From COMBO-56-21 sp038852315 (GTDB taxonomy: Archaea > Thermoplasmatota > Thermoplasmata > UBA10834): a stretch of 64,000 nt of DNA. The stretch spans positions 1 to 64,000 of the forward strand of contig JAWCKF010000004.1 in the NCBI GenBank assembly GCA_038852315.1. The letters run 5' to 3'. Each line of letters begins with the position of its first letter. Position 1 is the first letter of the stretch. The notes beneath the pieces were generated by a model that was not told where the DNA came from, did no database searches, and was given only the letters and a program-made list of their open reading frames with translations. Of this stretch, positions 1-8,263 are shown piece by piece. The translations under genes were made by a program, and so were the position numbers.

Positions 1-54
1 GAGGGCTACTGGGCACTCTGCACGCAGAGCGGCACGCTGACATACATGCCGTGA
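1..54 (+). CDS. C-terminal end of an unidentified protein (partial)
   Basis: Frame 1 is open from the left edge and ends in TGA at 52-54. The visible 17 residues are EGYWALCTQSGTLTYMP. They read like ordinary protein but are too few to identify a family. The gene begins outside the window. The call rests only on an open frame at the edge and on the 390-base non-coding gap that follows. Confidence 0.3.
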   Translation, partial: EGYWALCTQSGTLTYMP

Positions 55-448
55 GTAGCGGCGGACTCGGCCTGAACAGAGCGGAATCCTAGCCTTAGAA
101 GCAGCTTCCGCCCCGCAATCCTTCTGGAGGGTACGAGGCTGACGAGTCATCTTGAGTCTTTCCGTAGCGCATCGGGCTTCCCTCATCTCAGCCGAACAGG
201 AAGACGAACCACGCAGCCAACGCCGCAGCTAGACTCTCGGCTACACAAGACTTCGGCCATGGTTTGAATGCGTGTCTACAACCGTCCTGAGACCGAAGGG
301 GAAAGGAGAGACGAAGCTAGGTGCGTAATCGCTCCGTGTTGTCCCGATTGGGGCCTTTTGCTTCGGCGTAACAAGTAGCGTTCACCTACCCCCCTCAAAA
401 GATTAATCCAAATGTAGCCGTATACGTCGCCTCTAGGGATGGGAAGAC
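55..448. other. Intergenic stretch, nothing identified until the promoter at its end
   Basis: No convincing reading frame lies here on either strand. A short inverted repeat (GCGGAA at about 90, TTCCGC at about 109) could form a hairpin. I looked for the conserved cores of RNase P RNA and SRP RNA and did not recognise them. The last 30 bases carry a TATA-like element (GTATACG, about 420-426), placed correctly for a leaderless transcript of the gene starting at 449. Confidence 0.4.
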
Positions 449-991
449 ATGTCGAACGCTCTTCCGCTCGAGTTCAGACTTTCGAGATTGACGGTCGCGA
501 GCCTCCGCAACCTCTGTGAGACAAACCGCGTCCACGGCTCTTCGGGCTTGGTCAAGGACGAGTTGGTCAGGTTCGTGATGGACAACTTCGACGAGGATAC
601 ACTGGATGAGTTCTGCACGGCCCAGGAGGAGATCTACTTCGTCGAGAACATGGCAAAGGCTATCAAGTGGGCGACGAACCCGCGGATCGTGGACATCGAC
701 CCAAGAAGCGGCAGGTCGCGAGTTGACGCGGTGTTCACCCTGCGTCGGTCGGACGGCTGGGAGGTCTACAACATAAGGTTCGTCAACCACACCACCGAAG
801 ATGTTGCGACCTCCTGCGAGTGCGTCGACGCTCGCGAGAAGAGCTACTTCTGCGCCCACCAGATGGCTGTGCTCGTCAGGTGCCTTGCGCTTGGGCTATT
901 CACGCTGGACCAGTGGACGGGCCCGATGACTCCTGAGGCGGAGGACCTGATCAATGCGAACGTGTTCAGGAAGAGGAGACCTGCCAGGTAG
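449..991 (+). CDS. Small SAP-like plus SWIM zinc-finger protein
   Basis: This 180-residue protein has two recognisable parts. Residues about 13-45 resemble a SAP helix-loop-helix (pattern LTVASLRNLC...GLVKDELVRF), a fold usually linked to nucleic-acid binding. Residues 123-137 hold a SWIM zinc finger, C-x-C-x9-C-x-H (C123, C125, C135, H137). SWIM fingers bind DNA or protein partners in SWI2/SNF2 ATPases and transposases, but no catalytic domain is present here. A TATA-like box about 26 nt upstream suggests a leaderless ATG. A role in DNA or chromatin binding is inferred. The next gene, valS, has its own TATA box. Confidence 0.7.
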   Translation: MSNALPLEFRLSRLTVASLRNLCETNRVHGSSGLVKDELVRFVMDNFDEDTLDEFCTAQEEIYFVENMAKAIKWATNPRIVDIDPRSGRSRVDAVFTLRRSDGWEVYNIRFVNHTTEDVATSCECVDAREKSYFCAHQMAVLVRCLALGLFTLDQWTGPMTPEAEDLINANVFRKRRPAR

Positions 992-1019
992 AAACTACCC
1001 CGGACCCAATCCAACAACG

Positions 1020-1027
1020 TTTATCTA
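1020..1027 (+). promoter_or_regulatory. TATA box of valS
   Basis: The element TTTATCTA is centred about 29 nt before the ATG at 1053, the spacing expected for an archaeal leaderless transcript. It therefore favours ATG 1053 over the GTG at 1044, which would lie upstream of the expected transcription start. Confidence 0.6.
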
Positions 1028-1052
1028 GACTTACTCTTTTGTCGTGCAGGCC

Positions 1053-3674
1053 ATGGTCCAGTACGATTGGCGCGTGAGCGAACCCAAGTGGCAGGCAAAG
1101 TGGAAGGAGTGGGGCATCTACAGGTTCGACCCCAAGTCCGAGGCAGAAGTGTTCAGCATAGACAACCCTCCCCGGTACGCCTCCGGTGCGCTCCACTTGG
1201 GACACGCCTACGGTTACACGGTCATCGACTTCGCAGCGAGGTACAAGCGCCTCAGGGGCTACAACGTCTTCTTCCCGCTGTGTTTCGACGTGAACGGCAC
1301 ACCGGTCGAGGTACGCGTCGAGAAGGTCATGGGCATCAAGGCGTCCGATGTCCCGAGGCGGGAGTTCATCAGGATGTGCAGCGAGTTCGCTGAGAAGTAC
1401 ATCGCGGAGATGACCAGGCAGTTCGAGCTCTTGGGCGAGTCGATGGATCCCAGCATCTACTACCAGACGGATGCTGAGTACTATCGCAGGCTGACCCAGA
1501 TATCCTTCATCCGCATGTTCAAGAAGGGGCTTGTGTACAAGGGACACTTCCCTGTGAACTGGTGTACGCGGTGTGGGACGGCTCTCGCGGACGCGGAGGT
1601 CAATTACGAGCCGAGGAGCACCAAGCTGAACTATATCGTCTTCAAGGACTCCGCGAGCGGCGAGGATGTGCTCATAGCGACCACGAGGCCGGAGCTGCTC
1701 TGCACATGTCTGCTCGCGGCAGTCAACCCAGATGACGCATCGAAAGCGCACCTGCTCGGTCGAGAGCTGATAACGCCCGTCTACGGCAGGAAGGTGAAGG
1801 TCGTCGCAGACCCGAAGGTCGACCCGACGTTCGGCACGGGCACTGTGATGATATGCTCGATAGGGGACAAGGACGACCTGGAGTGGATAATGAAGTATGA
1901 TCTTCCGCTGGAGAAGGGCATAGACGAGTCCGGGAGGATGACTCCGCTCGCGGGCAAGTACGCAGGCATGACGGTGGTCGATGCGAGGAAGGCGATAATC
2001 GAGGACATGAAACAGGCGGGCCTTCTCGTCAAGCAGGAGCCGCTGGACCAGAGCATAGGCGTGTGCTGGAGGTGCCACACTCCCATCGAGTTCCTGAAAG
2101 TCCCCCAGTGGTTCATCAAGAGCGTCGAGTTCAAAGACCAGGTGCTCAGGATGGTCGACGAGATCGTCTGGAAGCCAGAGTTCATGAAGGTCAGGATAAA
2201 GGACTGGGTCAACTCGCTCGCCTGGGACTGGGTCGTGTCGAGACAGAGGTACTTCGCGACCGCGATACCGCTGTGGGAATGTGAGAAGTGCGGGAACGTC
2301 CTGCTCGCAGAAGAGGACGAGTGCTATGTGGACCCGACGATGAAGCCGCCCAGGCGGGAGACTTGCGAGAAGTGCGGAGGGAGGTATGTGGGCTCACCCG
2401 ATGTCTTCGACACGTGGATGGACTCGAGCATCTCGCCCCTCTACAACACGTTCTGGCTCAGAGACGATGAGCTGTTCAAGAAGCTTTACCCCATGACGCT
2501 CAGGCCGCAGAGCCACGACATCATAAGGACCTGGGCCTACTACACGATCCTCAGGGAGATGCTGCTTGTGGGCGAGAAGCCCTGGAAGGAGGTCATGATC
2601 CACGGGTTCATCATGGCCCCTGACGGCCGGCCGATGCACGCCTCGACAGGCAACGTCATCGACCCGATGCCCCTCATAGAGAAGTACGGCGGGGACGCAA
2701 TGAGGTACTACTCCGCCACCTGCGCCCTTGGGATGGACCACGCCTTCAAGGAGCAGGAGCTCGTGCGCGGGAACAGGCTGGCCACGAAGACGTGGAACGT
2801 GATGCGGCTCGTGGGGTCCGCCTGCCGCGGCAAGCCCGGACGTCCGCGCTCGATGCTCTTGGCTGACCGATGGATACTGAGCAGATTCGGGGAGCTGGTC
2901 CGCAAGGTGGAGCGACACAACGAGGAGTACGAGTTCGACAAGTCCATGGCCGCCCTCCAGGATTTCCTGTGGCACGAGTTCGCGGACCACTACATCGAGC
3001 TTGTGAAGCACAGGGCCTACTCCGAGGACGACAGGGGTGCGCGCTACTGCCTCTACACTGTCGGACTTGGCCTGTTGAAGATGATGTCCGTGTTCCTCCC
3101 CCACGTGGCCGAGGACGCGTACCAGAACTTCTTCAGACCGCACGAAGAGGCGGTGAGCGTGCATGTGAGCGGATGGCCTGCCGCACCAGATAGGGATATG
3201 GAAGCCGAGGTTGCCGGCGAGCGCGTGAAGGAGATTGTCGCGGCCGTGAGGTCGTGGAAGTCCGCGGAGGGCATGCCCCTCAACGCCGAGCTGTCGAGGG
3301 TTGAGATAGTCGGCGCCGGTGTTGCGGAGGCGCTCTCGGGGGCCGAGGACGATATCAGGCAGACGGTGAGGGCCACCGTGTTAGAGCTGAAGGAGAGCGT
3401 CGCCCTCAGGGAATCCGTCGTGAGGCTGAAGCCTATTCATTCCAAGCTCGGACCTGCGTTCAAGAAGGACGCGAAGGAGATTGCTGAGATCATCGCCTCG
3501 ACGAGGCCCGACGCCCCGATCCCTGCGGGAGGTCATCTCAAGGTGACGCTCCGCGACGGTCGCACGATTGAGCTGGATAGCTCATGTTTCGAGGCCGAGA
3601 TAAAGGTGTCCTCGGACAAGGGCGACTTGGAGCACCTGCGCGCAGGCGGCTTCTCGATCCTCGTCTACAGGTGA
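1053..3674 (+). CDS. valS: Valyl-tRNA synthetase with a degenerate KMSKS loop
   Basis: This class Ia aminoacyl-tRNA synthetase of 873 residues charges tRNA-Val with valine. The ATP-binding HIGH motif is HLGH at residues 48-51. The editing (CP1) domain shows ATTRPELL, followed by zinc-knuckle pairs such as CWRC and CEKCGN and the DTWMDSSISP element typical of ValRS. The second ATP signature is unusual: where KMSKS is expected the protein reads PMHAST (residues 527-532) inside GRPMHASTGNVIDP, so both lysines are missing. The anticodon-binding domain and a C-terminal helical region follow and look intact. Family assignment is firm. Whether the altered loop is normal for this lineage cannot be judged here. 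Confidence 0.93.
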   Translation: MVQYDWRVSEPKWQAKWKEWGIYRFDPKSEAEVFSIDNPPRYASGALHLGHAYGYTVIDFAARYKRLRGYNVFFPLCFDVNGTPVEVRVEKVMGIKASDVPRREFIRMCSEFAEKYIAEMTRQFELLGESMDPSIYYQTDAEYYRRLTQISFIRMFKKGLVYKGHFPVNWCTRCGTALADAEVNYEPRSTKLNYIVFKDSASGEDVLIATTRPELLCTCLLAAVNPDDASKAHLLGRELITPVYGRKVKVVADPKVDPTFGTGTVMICSIGDKDDLEWIMKYDLPLEKGIDESGRMTPLAGKYAGMTVVDARKAIIEDMKQAGLLVKQEPLDQSIGVCWRCHTPIEFLKVPQWFIKSVEFKDQVLRMVDEIVWKPEFMKVRIKDWVNSLAWDWVVSRQRYFATAIPLWECEKCGNVLLAEEDECYVDPTMKPPRRETCEKCGGRYVGSPDVFDTWMDSSISPLYNTFWLRDDELFKKLYPMTLRPQSHDIIRTWAYYTILREMLLVGEKPWKEVMIHGFIMAPDGRPMHASTGNVIDPMPLIEKYGGDAMRYYSATCALGMDHAFKEQELVRGNRLATKTWNVMRLVGSACRGKPGRPRSMLLADRWILSRFGELVRKVERHNEEYEFDKSMAALQDFLWHEFADHYIELVKHRAYSEDDRGARYCLYTVGLGLLKMMSVFLPHVAEDAYQNFFRPHEEAVSVHVSGWPAAPDRDMEAEVAGERVKEIVAAVRSWKSAEGMPLNAELSRVEIVGAGVAEALSGAEDDIRQTVRATVLELKESVALRESVVRLKPIHSKLGPAFKKDAKEIAEIIASTRPDAPIPAGGHLKVTLRDGRTIELDSSCFEAEIKVSSDKGDLEHLRAGGFSILVYR

Positions 3675-3705
3675 GCGGCCGGAGGCTCTTGGGCCGCACG
3701 ACAGG

Positions 3706-3713
3706 TTATAATA
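3706..3713 (+). promoter_or_regulatory. TATA box of the MIP18-family gene
   Basis: TTATAATA is centred about 29 nt upstream of the ATG at 3739, indicating a leaderless transcript and selecting ATG 3739 over the in-frame TTG at 3727. Confidence 0.6.
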
Positions 3714-3738
3714 CTGAGAGCACGATTTGCATCTGGAC

Positions 3739-4017
3739 ATGGACAGGAAGGAGCTCGTGGTCGAGGTTCTTCGCGGCGTCCTCGACCCTCACACGGGCGT
3801 GAGCGTATACGACATGGGCCTGATTTCAGACCTTGTGGTTAGGGAGGACTCTGTCGACCTAACATTCATGCCCACCAGCCCGTTCTGCCCCGTGGGCATA
3901 GAGCTCGCCAAGGCCATCAAGGAGCGCGTGATGGCCATCGAGGGCATACGCTCATGCAATGTGAAAGTCGTGGGGCACATCAGGGCTGACGAGATCAACC
4001 AGGCGATCAACGCGTAG
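3739..4017 (+). CDS. MIP18/DUF59 family Fe-S cluster assembly factor
   Basis: This 92-residue protein belongs to the MIP18 (DUF59, PaaD/SufT-like) family, whose members help deliver or mature Fe-S clusters. Visible features are the N-terminal DPHTGVSVYDMGLI segment, the family's DP-x6-D-LG(I) pattern, and a conserved cysteine in TSPFCPVG, then a short alpha/beta tail. Size fits the stand-alone domain. Its stop region overlaps the convergent helicase gene by 11 bases. The particular client proteins are unknown. Confidence 0.85.
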   Translation: MDRKELVVEVLRGVLDPHTGVSVYDMGLISDLVVREDSVDLTFMPTSPFCPVGIELAKAIKERVMAIEGIRSCNVKVVGHIRADEINQAINA

Positions 4018-5422
4018 GCCTGTCGCGGATCAGGTCGACGCGCACCTTCTTGCCGTGCATCGAGTAGTCCTCCAGGCCTTTCATCACCTTCATCGCGACG
4101 CTCTTGTGGACCTCGACGTCGCTCGAATCCTCTCCGACCTCGACATGGCCTATCAGGTGCTCTATCACGCCCGTCCGCCTCTCGATGAAGCGTATGAGGT
4201 CCAGAAGGCCGACGCCGTCCCTCTTCCCTATGTTCAGCCTGAAGGGCACCATGCCGAAGTGGTCCGCATACTCGTCGAAGTCGAGCCTGCGCTTGACGGT
4301 GTCCCTGCCGACGCCCTCGGGCACCTCGTCGTGCTCGATCTTCGTGCGGCCGAAGCTCTCTATCGCCTTCACAAGATGCCGCTCCTCCTTCGAAACGAAG
4401 CTGATTGCCTTCCCTGTCTTGCCGGCCCTCGCAGTCCTGCCTATCCTGTGAACGTAGTCCTCTGGGTTCTCCGGGATGTCGTAGTTGATGACGTGTGTCA
4501 CGTCCTCGATGTCCAGTCCTCGGGCGGCCACGTCCGTCGCCACCAGGACCTTGAGCTTCCCCGACCTCACCTTCGCCATGACCCTGTCGCGCGCAGCCTG
4601 GGTCAGGTCTCCGTGTATGCCGTCGGCGAGGTAGCCGTAGGCCCTTAGTTTGTGCGCGAGCGTGTCTACCATCTTCTTCGTGGAGCAGAACACTATCGTG
4701 AGCTTGGGGCGTTCGGCGTCCAAGATCCTGCACAGCGCCCACAGCTTGTTCGCCCTTCCGACCTCTATGTAGACTTGCTCTGTCTGAGGGACTGTGAGCG
4801 AATCAGCGCTGACGATGATCTCCTCAGGGTCTCTCATGTACCTGCGCGCGAGTTCCCTGATGGGGTCGGGCAGCGTGGCAGAGAACAGCATGGTCTGTCT
4901 CTCCCTTGGCACGCGTTGCATGATCCACTCGATGTCGTCGATGAACCCCATGTCCAGCATCCTGTCCGCCTCGTCCAGGACCATGAACCGCAGGTCGTCG
5001 AAGGTGAGTTCGCCCCTGCGCATAAGGTCCATCAGCCTCCCGGGCGTGCCAACGACGACCTCGCACCGCCTCCTCAGCTTCTCGAGCTGGATGTTGATCG
5101 ACTGCCCGCCATAGATGGGGACCGCCCTGACATTGGCGTACTTCGCCAGTTCCCCGAAGTCCTCCGCGACCTGGACGGCCAGCTCGCGCGTCGGCGTCAG
5201 CACGAGGCACTGTATCCGGCCGTTCGGTTCGAGCTTGGTGATTATAGGCATCGCGAATGCCGCAGTCTTGCCAGTGCCAGTCTGGGCCTGCGCCATGAGG
5301 TCGCGCCCCTGCATGGCGACGGGTACGACCCTTTCCTGAACCGGCGTCGGCTCCTCCCATCCGAGCTCGCGCACAACCCTTAGTATTCGCTCGTCTTTCA
5401 CGATGTCGGCGAAATCCATCAT
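4007..5422 (-). CDS. DEAD-box RNA helicase with DbpA-like RNA-binding domain
   Basis: This 471-residue ATP-dependent RNA helicase shows all core motifs in order: Q motif (EPTPVQ), Walker A AQTGTGKT, PTRELA, GG, TPGR, DEAD (LDEADRMLDMGF), SAT, then RGLDIEDV and HRIGRTAR. The C-terminal 75 or so residues, from about 395 (PFRLNIGKRDGVG) through SSDVEVHKSVAMKV to KKVRVDLI, match the RRM-like domain of DbpA and CsdA that recognises structured rRNA. A role in ribosome assembly or cold-induced RNA unwinding is therefore likely. It converges on the MIP18 gene with an 11-base overlap. A purine-rich GGGAAG element lies before the ATG. Confidence 0.93.
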   Translation of the reverse strand: MMDFADIVKDERILRVVRELGWEEPTPVQERVVPVAMQGRDLMAQAQTGTGKTAAFAMPIITKLEPNGRIQCLVLTPTRELAVQVAEDFGELAKYANVRAVPIYGGQSINIQLEKLRRRCEVVVGTPGRLMDLMRRGELTFDDLRFMVLDEADRMLDMGFIDDIEWIMQRVPRERQTMLFSATLPDPIRELARRYMRDPEEIIVSADSLTVPQTEQVYIEVGRANKLWALCRILDAERPKLTIVFCSTKKMVDTLAHKLRAYGYLADGIHGDLTQAARDRVMAKVRSGKLKVLVATDVAARGLDIEDVTHVINYDIPENPEDYVHRIGRTARAGKTGKAISFVSKEERHLVKAIESFGRTKIEHDEVPEGVGRDTVKRRLDFDEYADHFGMVPFRLNIGKRDGVGLLDLIRFIERRTGVIEHLIGHVEVGEDSSDVEVHKSVAMKVMKGLEDYSMHGKKVRVDLIRDRPTR

Positions 5423-5499
5423 CTCATTCTTCCCTTTCCCGTCTGGCCGTGTTAGACTTCACGTAGTATTTCAAAGCATACGTCGATTCGGTGAGGCGA

Positions 5500-6150
5500 A
5501 TGGCCAACGAGTCAGTAAAGTCGCTGAGCAGCAGAGCGGCATGGGAGAGGCTCTATGCGAAGCACGGGCTCCAGTACGGCGGGAGAGGAGAGGTGGCCAT
5601 GCTCCTTCGAGCCGTAAGACCGGGCTCACTCGTCTTGGACGCGGGCTGCGGGGACGGGAAGACGACCGAGGAGCTCTCCAAGCATTACCAGGTCGTAGCT
5701 TGCGATTTCTCGAGAGAGGCCCTCGTCTCGTTCCGTTCTCAGCGGCCATCTATCGCAACATCACTAGAACTTGTAGAATGCGATATGACTCATCTTCCAT
5801 TTGTCTCAGAAAAGTTCGACGCTGTTGCATGCGTCCACAGCCTATCCCACATGCTCGCCGAAAACCGTTCAAAGGCAGCGACCGAGATGGCAGGTGTGCT
5901 CAGGCGCGGCGGGTTCGTGTTCGTCGAGGTCTTCGGGCGGGGAGACATAAGGTTCGGTGAGGGCGACGAACTCGAGCCAGGAACCTACAGGCGGGGGAAC
6001 GGAATCATCACTCACTACTTTCGCCTAGGGGAGGTCCCGTCTCTGTTCGCGGGCTTCAGATGCATCGCTGAGGTGTGTGACAGGAGGCACGTGTCGTTCG
6101 GCGTTGTCTCGGGGAAGCGCGAACTGATAAGGGTACTGTTGAGGAAGTGA
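5500..6150 (+). CDS. Class I SAM-dependent methyltransferase
   Basis: This 216-residue protein has the Rossmann-type SAM motif VLDAGCGDGKTTEEL (motif I), followed by VACDFSREAL (motif II acidic residue) and DMTHLPFVSEKFDAVACVHSLSHM (motifs II-III). It resembles small Methyltransf_11 enzymes acting on small molecules or RNA; the substrate cannot be read from the sequence. ATG 5500 is chosen because GGTGAGG precedes it by a few bases; a GTG at 5491 is the alternative. The gene is divergent from the helicase. Confidence 0.85.
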   Translation: MANESVKSLSSRAAWERLYAKHGLQYGGRGEVAMLLRAVRPGSLVLDAGCGDGKTTEELSKHYQVVACDFSREALVSFRSQRPSIATSLELVECDMTHLPFVSEKFDAVACVHSLSHMLAENRSKAATEMAGVLRRGGFVFVEVFGRGDIRFGEGDELEPGTYRRGNGIITHYFRLGEVPSLFAGFRCIAEVCDRRHVSFGVVSGKRELIRVLLRK

Positions 6151-6188
6151 TGCCGCTGGATATCGCTGCCTAGGACCGGCCTCTGCGT

Positions 6189-6716
6189 TCACATGATGGG
6201 CGTTGTGAGCATCGAGCCGCCGGTCGGCTCGTGCAGGATCGTGATCTCGTATCTCACCGTTGGGGAGAAGGTCTCCAGGCTCGAAGTCGTGAAGACGATG
6301 TAATCGCCTCTGTTCATCTGTCCGTTTCCAGCCAGGTCTGTGATGTTCAGGTACACCTGCAGGCTACCGAGTGCGATGGGGGAACCATAGTGCCATGTTC
6401 GCGGCCCCGGTGATCCGACCATGTCTTCCGTGGTGAAGTTGCTCCAGACAGCCGTGTTAGCGCCGTCGCTCAGATATATCGAAACATCGCCCCATTTGAC
6501 GGTCGCTGTCGGTTCCGTGAGTTTGACCATGCACCCGTAGGAGACCGTGTCTGTGTCGAGTATCAGCACGGCGGGTGTGTGCGTCGTCCCGCCGAGGTTG
6601 CTAGCCATGACGAACAGCACCGCGACGAGTATCATCGTGATTGCGACGAGGAGAATCGTTCCAACGACCGGCGATACAGCTTCCTCACTTCTTCTGAAGA
6701 TCCAAGACCTCTTCAC
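6189..6716 (-). CDS. Archaeal type IV pilin-like protein
   Basis: The N-terminus carries a class III signal peptide: basic residues, then the segment EEAVSPVVGTILLVAITMIL, the signature of the archaeal type IV pilin N-terminal domain. The hydrophobic helix both anchors the subunit and forms the pilus core after cleavage by a prepilin peptidase. The rest is a beta-rich extracellular domain. The start is decided by the ribosome-binding site: AGGAGGG sits directly against the ATG at 6722 but six bases before the GTG at 6716, so GTG 6716 (175 residues) is preferred. A TATA box (CTATATG, about 6774-6780) lies upstream. No pilus assembly genes are nearby, so it may be an orphan surface adhesin. Confidence 0.85.
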   Translation of the reverse strand: MKRSWIFRRSEEAVSPVVGTILLVAITMILVAVLFVMASNLGGTTHTPAVLILDTDTVSYGCMVKLTEPTATVKWGDVSIYLSDGANTAVWSNFTTEDMVGSPGPRTWHYGSPIALGSLQVYLNITDLAGNGQMNRGDYIVFTTSSLETFSPTVRYEITILHEPTGGSMLTTPIM

Positions 6717-6844
6717 GCGCATCCCTCCTGACAGGGTTTTGTCGACCGCAGTCCAGTAAATCCTTGCGAGGTTCATATAGCTTTGCAGATAAATATCTGA
6801 GGGCACAAGAGAGCCGGCCGGCCACCAGGCCAGCACGGTCTTCC

Positions 6845-8005
6845 TCAGAGCACCGATATCTCCTGATGGACTTCTATTCCCTTCTCTCGCATCCTCCTGA
6901 GGAAGCTCTCGTGCGGGAGCTGCTCAGGTATCACTATGCCCTTGTGGCCCACCTCTCCGTCGATGAGCATCTCAGTCGCTATAGCACCGCCAGTCCCTAC
7001 CATGTATCCCGTGGCGTTCGTCCTCAGCCTCTGATATGCGTCCTGATACGAGATGCCCGTCCAGAGTTTCACCTTCGTACGACGGCCATCCTTTATGCCG
7101 ATCACTTCGACGACGAAGCAGGCGTCCCCCCTTATCTTGTCGGCGAACTCGACTGGGGAAGGCATGAGCGCTGCCACGACATCGATTGGTCGGACCTTTA
7201 TGCCTTTCACATCCAAGGGTTCCTTGCTCAGGAGCCCGAACTTCCTGAATATCTCGGCAGCTTGGGCGAACTTGTCATCGATGGAAATGTTAAAGGAGGC
7301 CTCTTTCAGGGTCTTTATCCCCATGGGCATGAAGTAGGTCTCGTCGTGGTTCGTCTTGTATACTGGCTGCTTGCCCACAGGAGGTGGGAACTCGTATATC
7401 TCCCTGTGGCTCATCGGTGGTATGAATTCCATTCTCCCGTTCCTGAACACCGCGGCAGGGACGCTCACCTCGTCAAACATGTCCACAGGGGACCAGGAAG
7501 AGAAGAACTCCAATCCTTCGACTGTTGCGACGTCGCCGTCGTACACATGAGCCTCGTCTGCGCGGTCGAGCAGGCTGGCACCGTACATCGCGAAGACGTC
7601 GGACATACCAGGCTCCATACCCATGCCCACCAGCGCGGAGATACCCGCGACCTTGCACATCTCCGAGTATCTATCGAATTCGGGGCCTGTGCCGTCGAAA
7701 GGCATGCCGAAGTCCACATAGTGAGTGCCAGTCTCCGCAGCCACCTCCATGACGATCCGATTAAGCCGCCACGGCATAGCAGCGACGACGATATCTCTGT
7801 CCGCCAGAAGGTGTCGCAGGGCGTTGCGGTCTGTTCCATCCACCTTCATCACATCGACCTTGTCGCTGCCGAGACGCTTCGCAGCGGCTTCAGCAGCCTC
7901 TGTCCTCATGTCTGCGAGCACGAGGCTCGATACTTCAGGGTTCTTAGAGAGATGCTCCCCGCAGACTAGACCACATATCCCACAGCCGAGCTGGACGATT
8001 TTCAT
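6845..8005 (-). CDS. Saccharopine dehydrogenase-like oxidoreductase
   Basis: This 386-residue protein has an N-terminal Rossmann fold (VQLGCGICGLVCGEHL, a variant GxGxxG) and the long C-terminal domain of the saccharopine dehydrogenase/carboxynorspermidine dehydrogenase group, including the GMGMEPGMSDVFA stretch. Members act on lysine-, homoserine- or polyamine-related substrates; the true substrate is not evident. The ATG at 8005 is preferred over upstream in-frame codons because GAGGAGG lies nine bases before it. A TATA box (GTTTATC, about 8080-8087) would give a roughly 50-nt leader. No lysine or polyamine genes adjoin it. Confidence 0.8.
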   Translation of the reverse strand: MKIVQLGCGICGLVCGEHLSKNPEVSSLVLADMRTEAAEAAAKRLGSDKVDVMKVDGTDRNALRHLLADRDIVVAAMPWRLNRIVMEVAAETGTHYVDFGMPFDGTGPEFDRYSEMCKVAGISALVGMGMEPGMSDVFAMYGASLLDRADEAHVYDGDVATVEGLEFFSSWSPVDMFDEVSVPAAVFRNGRMEFIPPMSHREIYEFPPPVGKQPVYKTNHDETYFMPMGIKTLKEASFNISIDDKFAQAAEIFRKFGLLSKEPLDVKGIKVRPIDVVAALMPSPVEFADKIRGDACFVVEVIGIKDGRRTKVKLWTGISYQDAYQRLRTNATGYMVGTGGAIATEMLIDGEVGHKGIVIPEQLPHESFLRRMREKGIEVHQEISVL

Positions 8006-8154
8006 TTGAAAACTCCTCCTCGATCGTATTGAGAGCCGCGACGTCGAATCTGCCAGTAACCTGCGTGATGGATTGATTGACGATAAACCTATTCCCTTAG
8101 GCTGCAGTTCTTCGGAGAACAATGTTCTCGGTCATCCGCCTCGGAGGTTCGAGT

Positions 8155-8227
8155 GCGGCCGCCGGGATTTGAACCCGAGTTCTGAGCTTGGCAAGCTCAA
8201 GTGATAACCAGTCTACACTACGGCCGC
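8155..8227 (-). tRNA. tRNA-Gly (anticodon GCC)
   Basis: The 73-nt minus-strand sequence folds into a cloverleaf. It has a seven-pair acceptor stem (GCGGCCG with CGGCCGC), a short D arm, an anticodon stem TGAGC/GCTCA with loop TTGCCAA (anticodon GCC) and a T arm with loop TTCAAAT. There is no intron and CCA is not encoded, so it must be added enzymatically. Confidence 0.93.
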
Positions 8228-8255
8228 TCAGCATCAGGCTCAATACTGATGGCTG

Positions 8256-8263
8256 ATTTATAA
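8256..8263 (-). promoter_or_regulatory. TATA box of tRNA-Gly
   Basis: ATTTATAA on the plus strand (TTATAAAT reading toward the tRNA) lies about 30 nt before the mature 5' end. It falls just inside and beyond the end of folC, so the tRNA is probably transcribed from its own promoter. Confidence 0.55.

Noticed and set aside
55..420. RNase P RNA or SRP RNA in the left intergenic region
   Set aside because: The conserved cores of these RNAs were not recognised on either strand.
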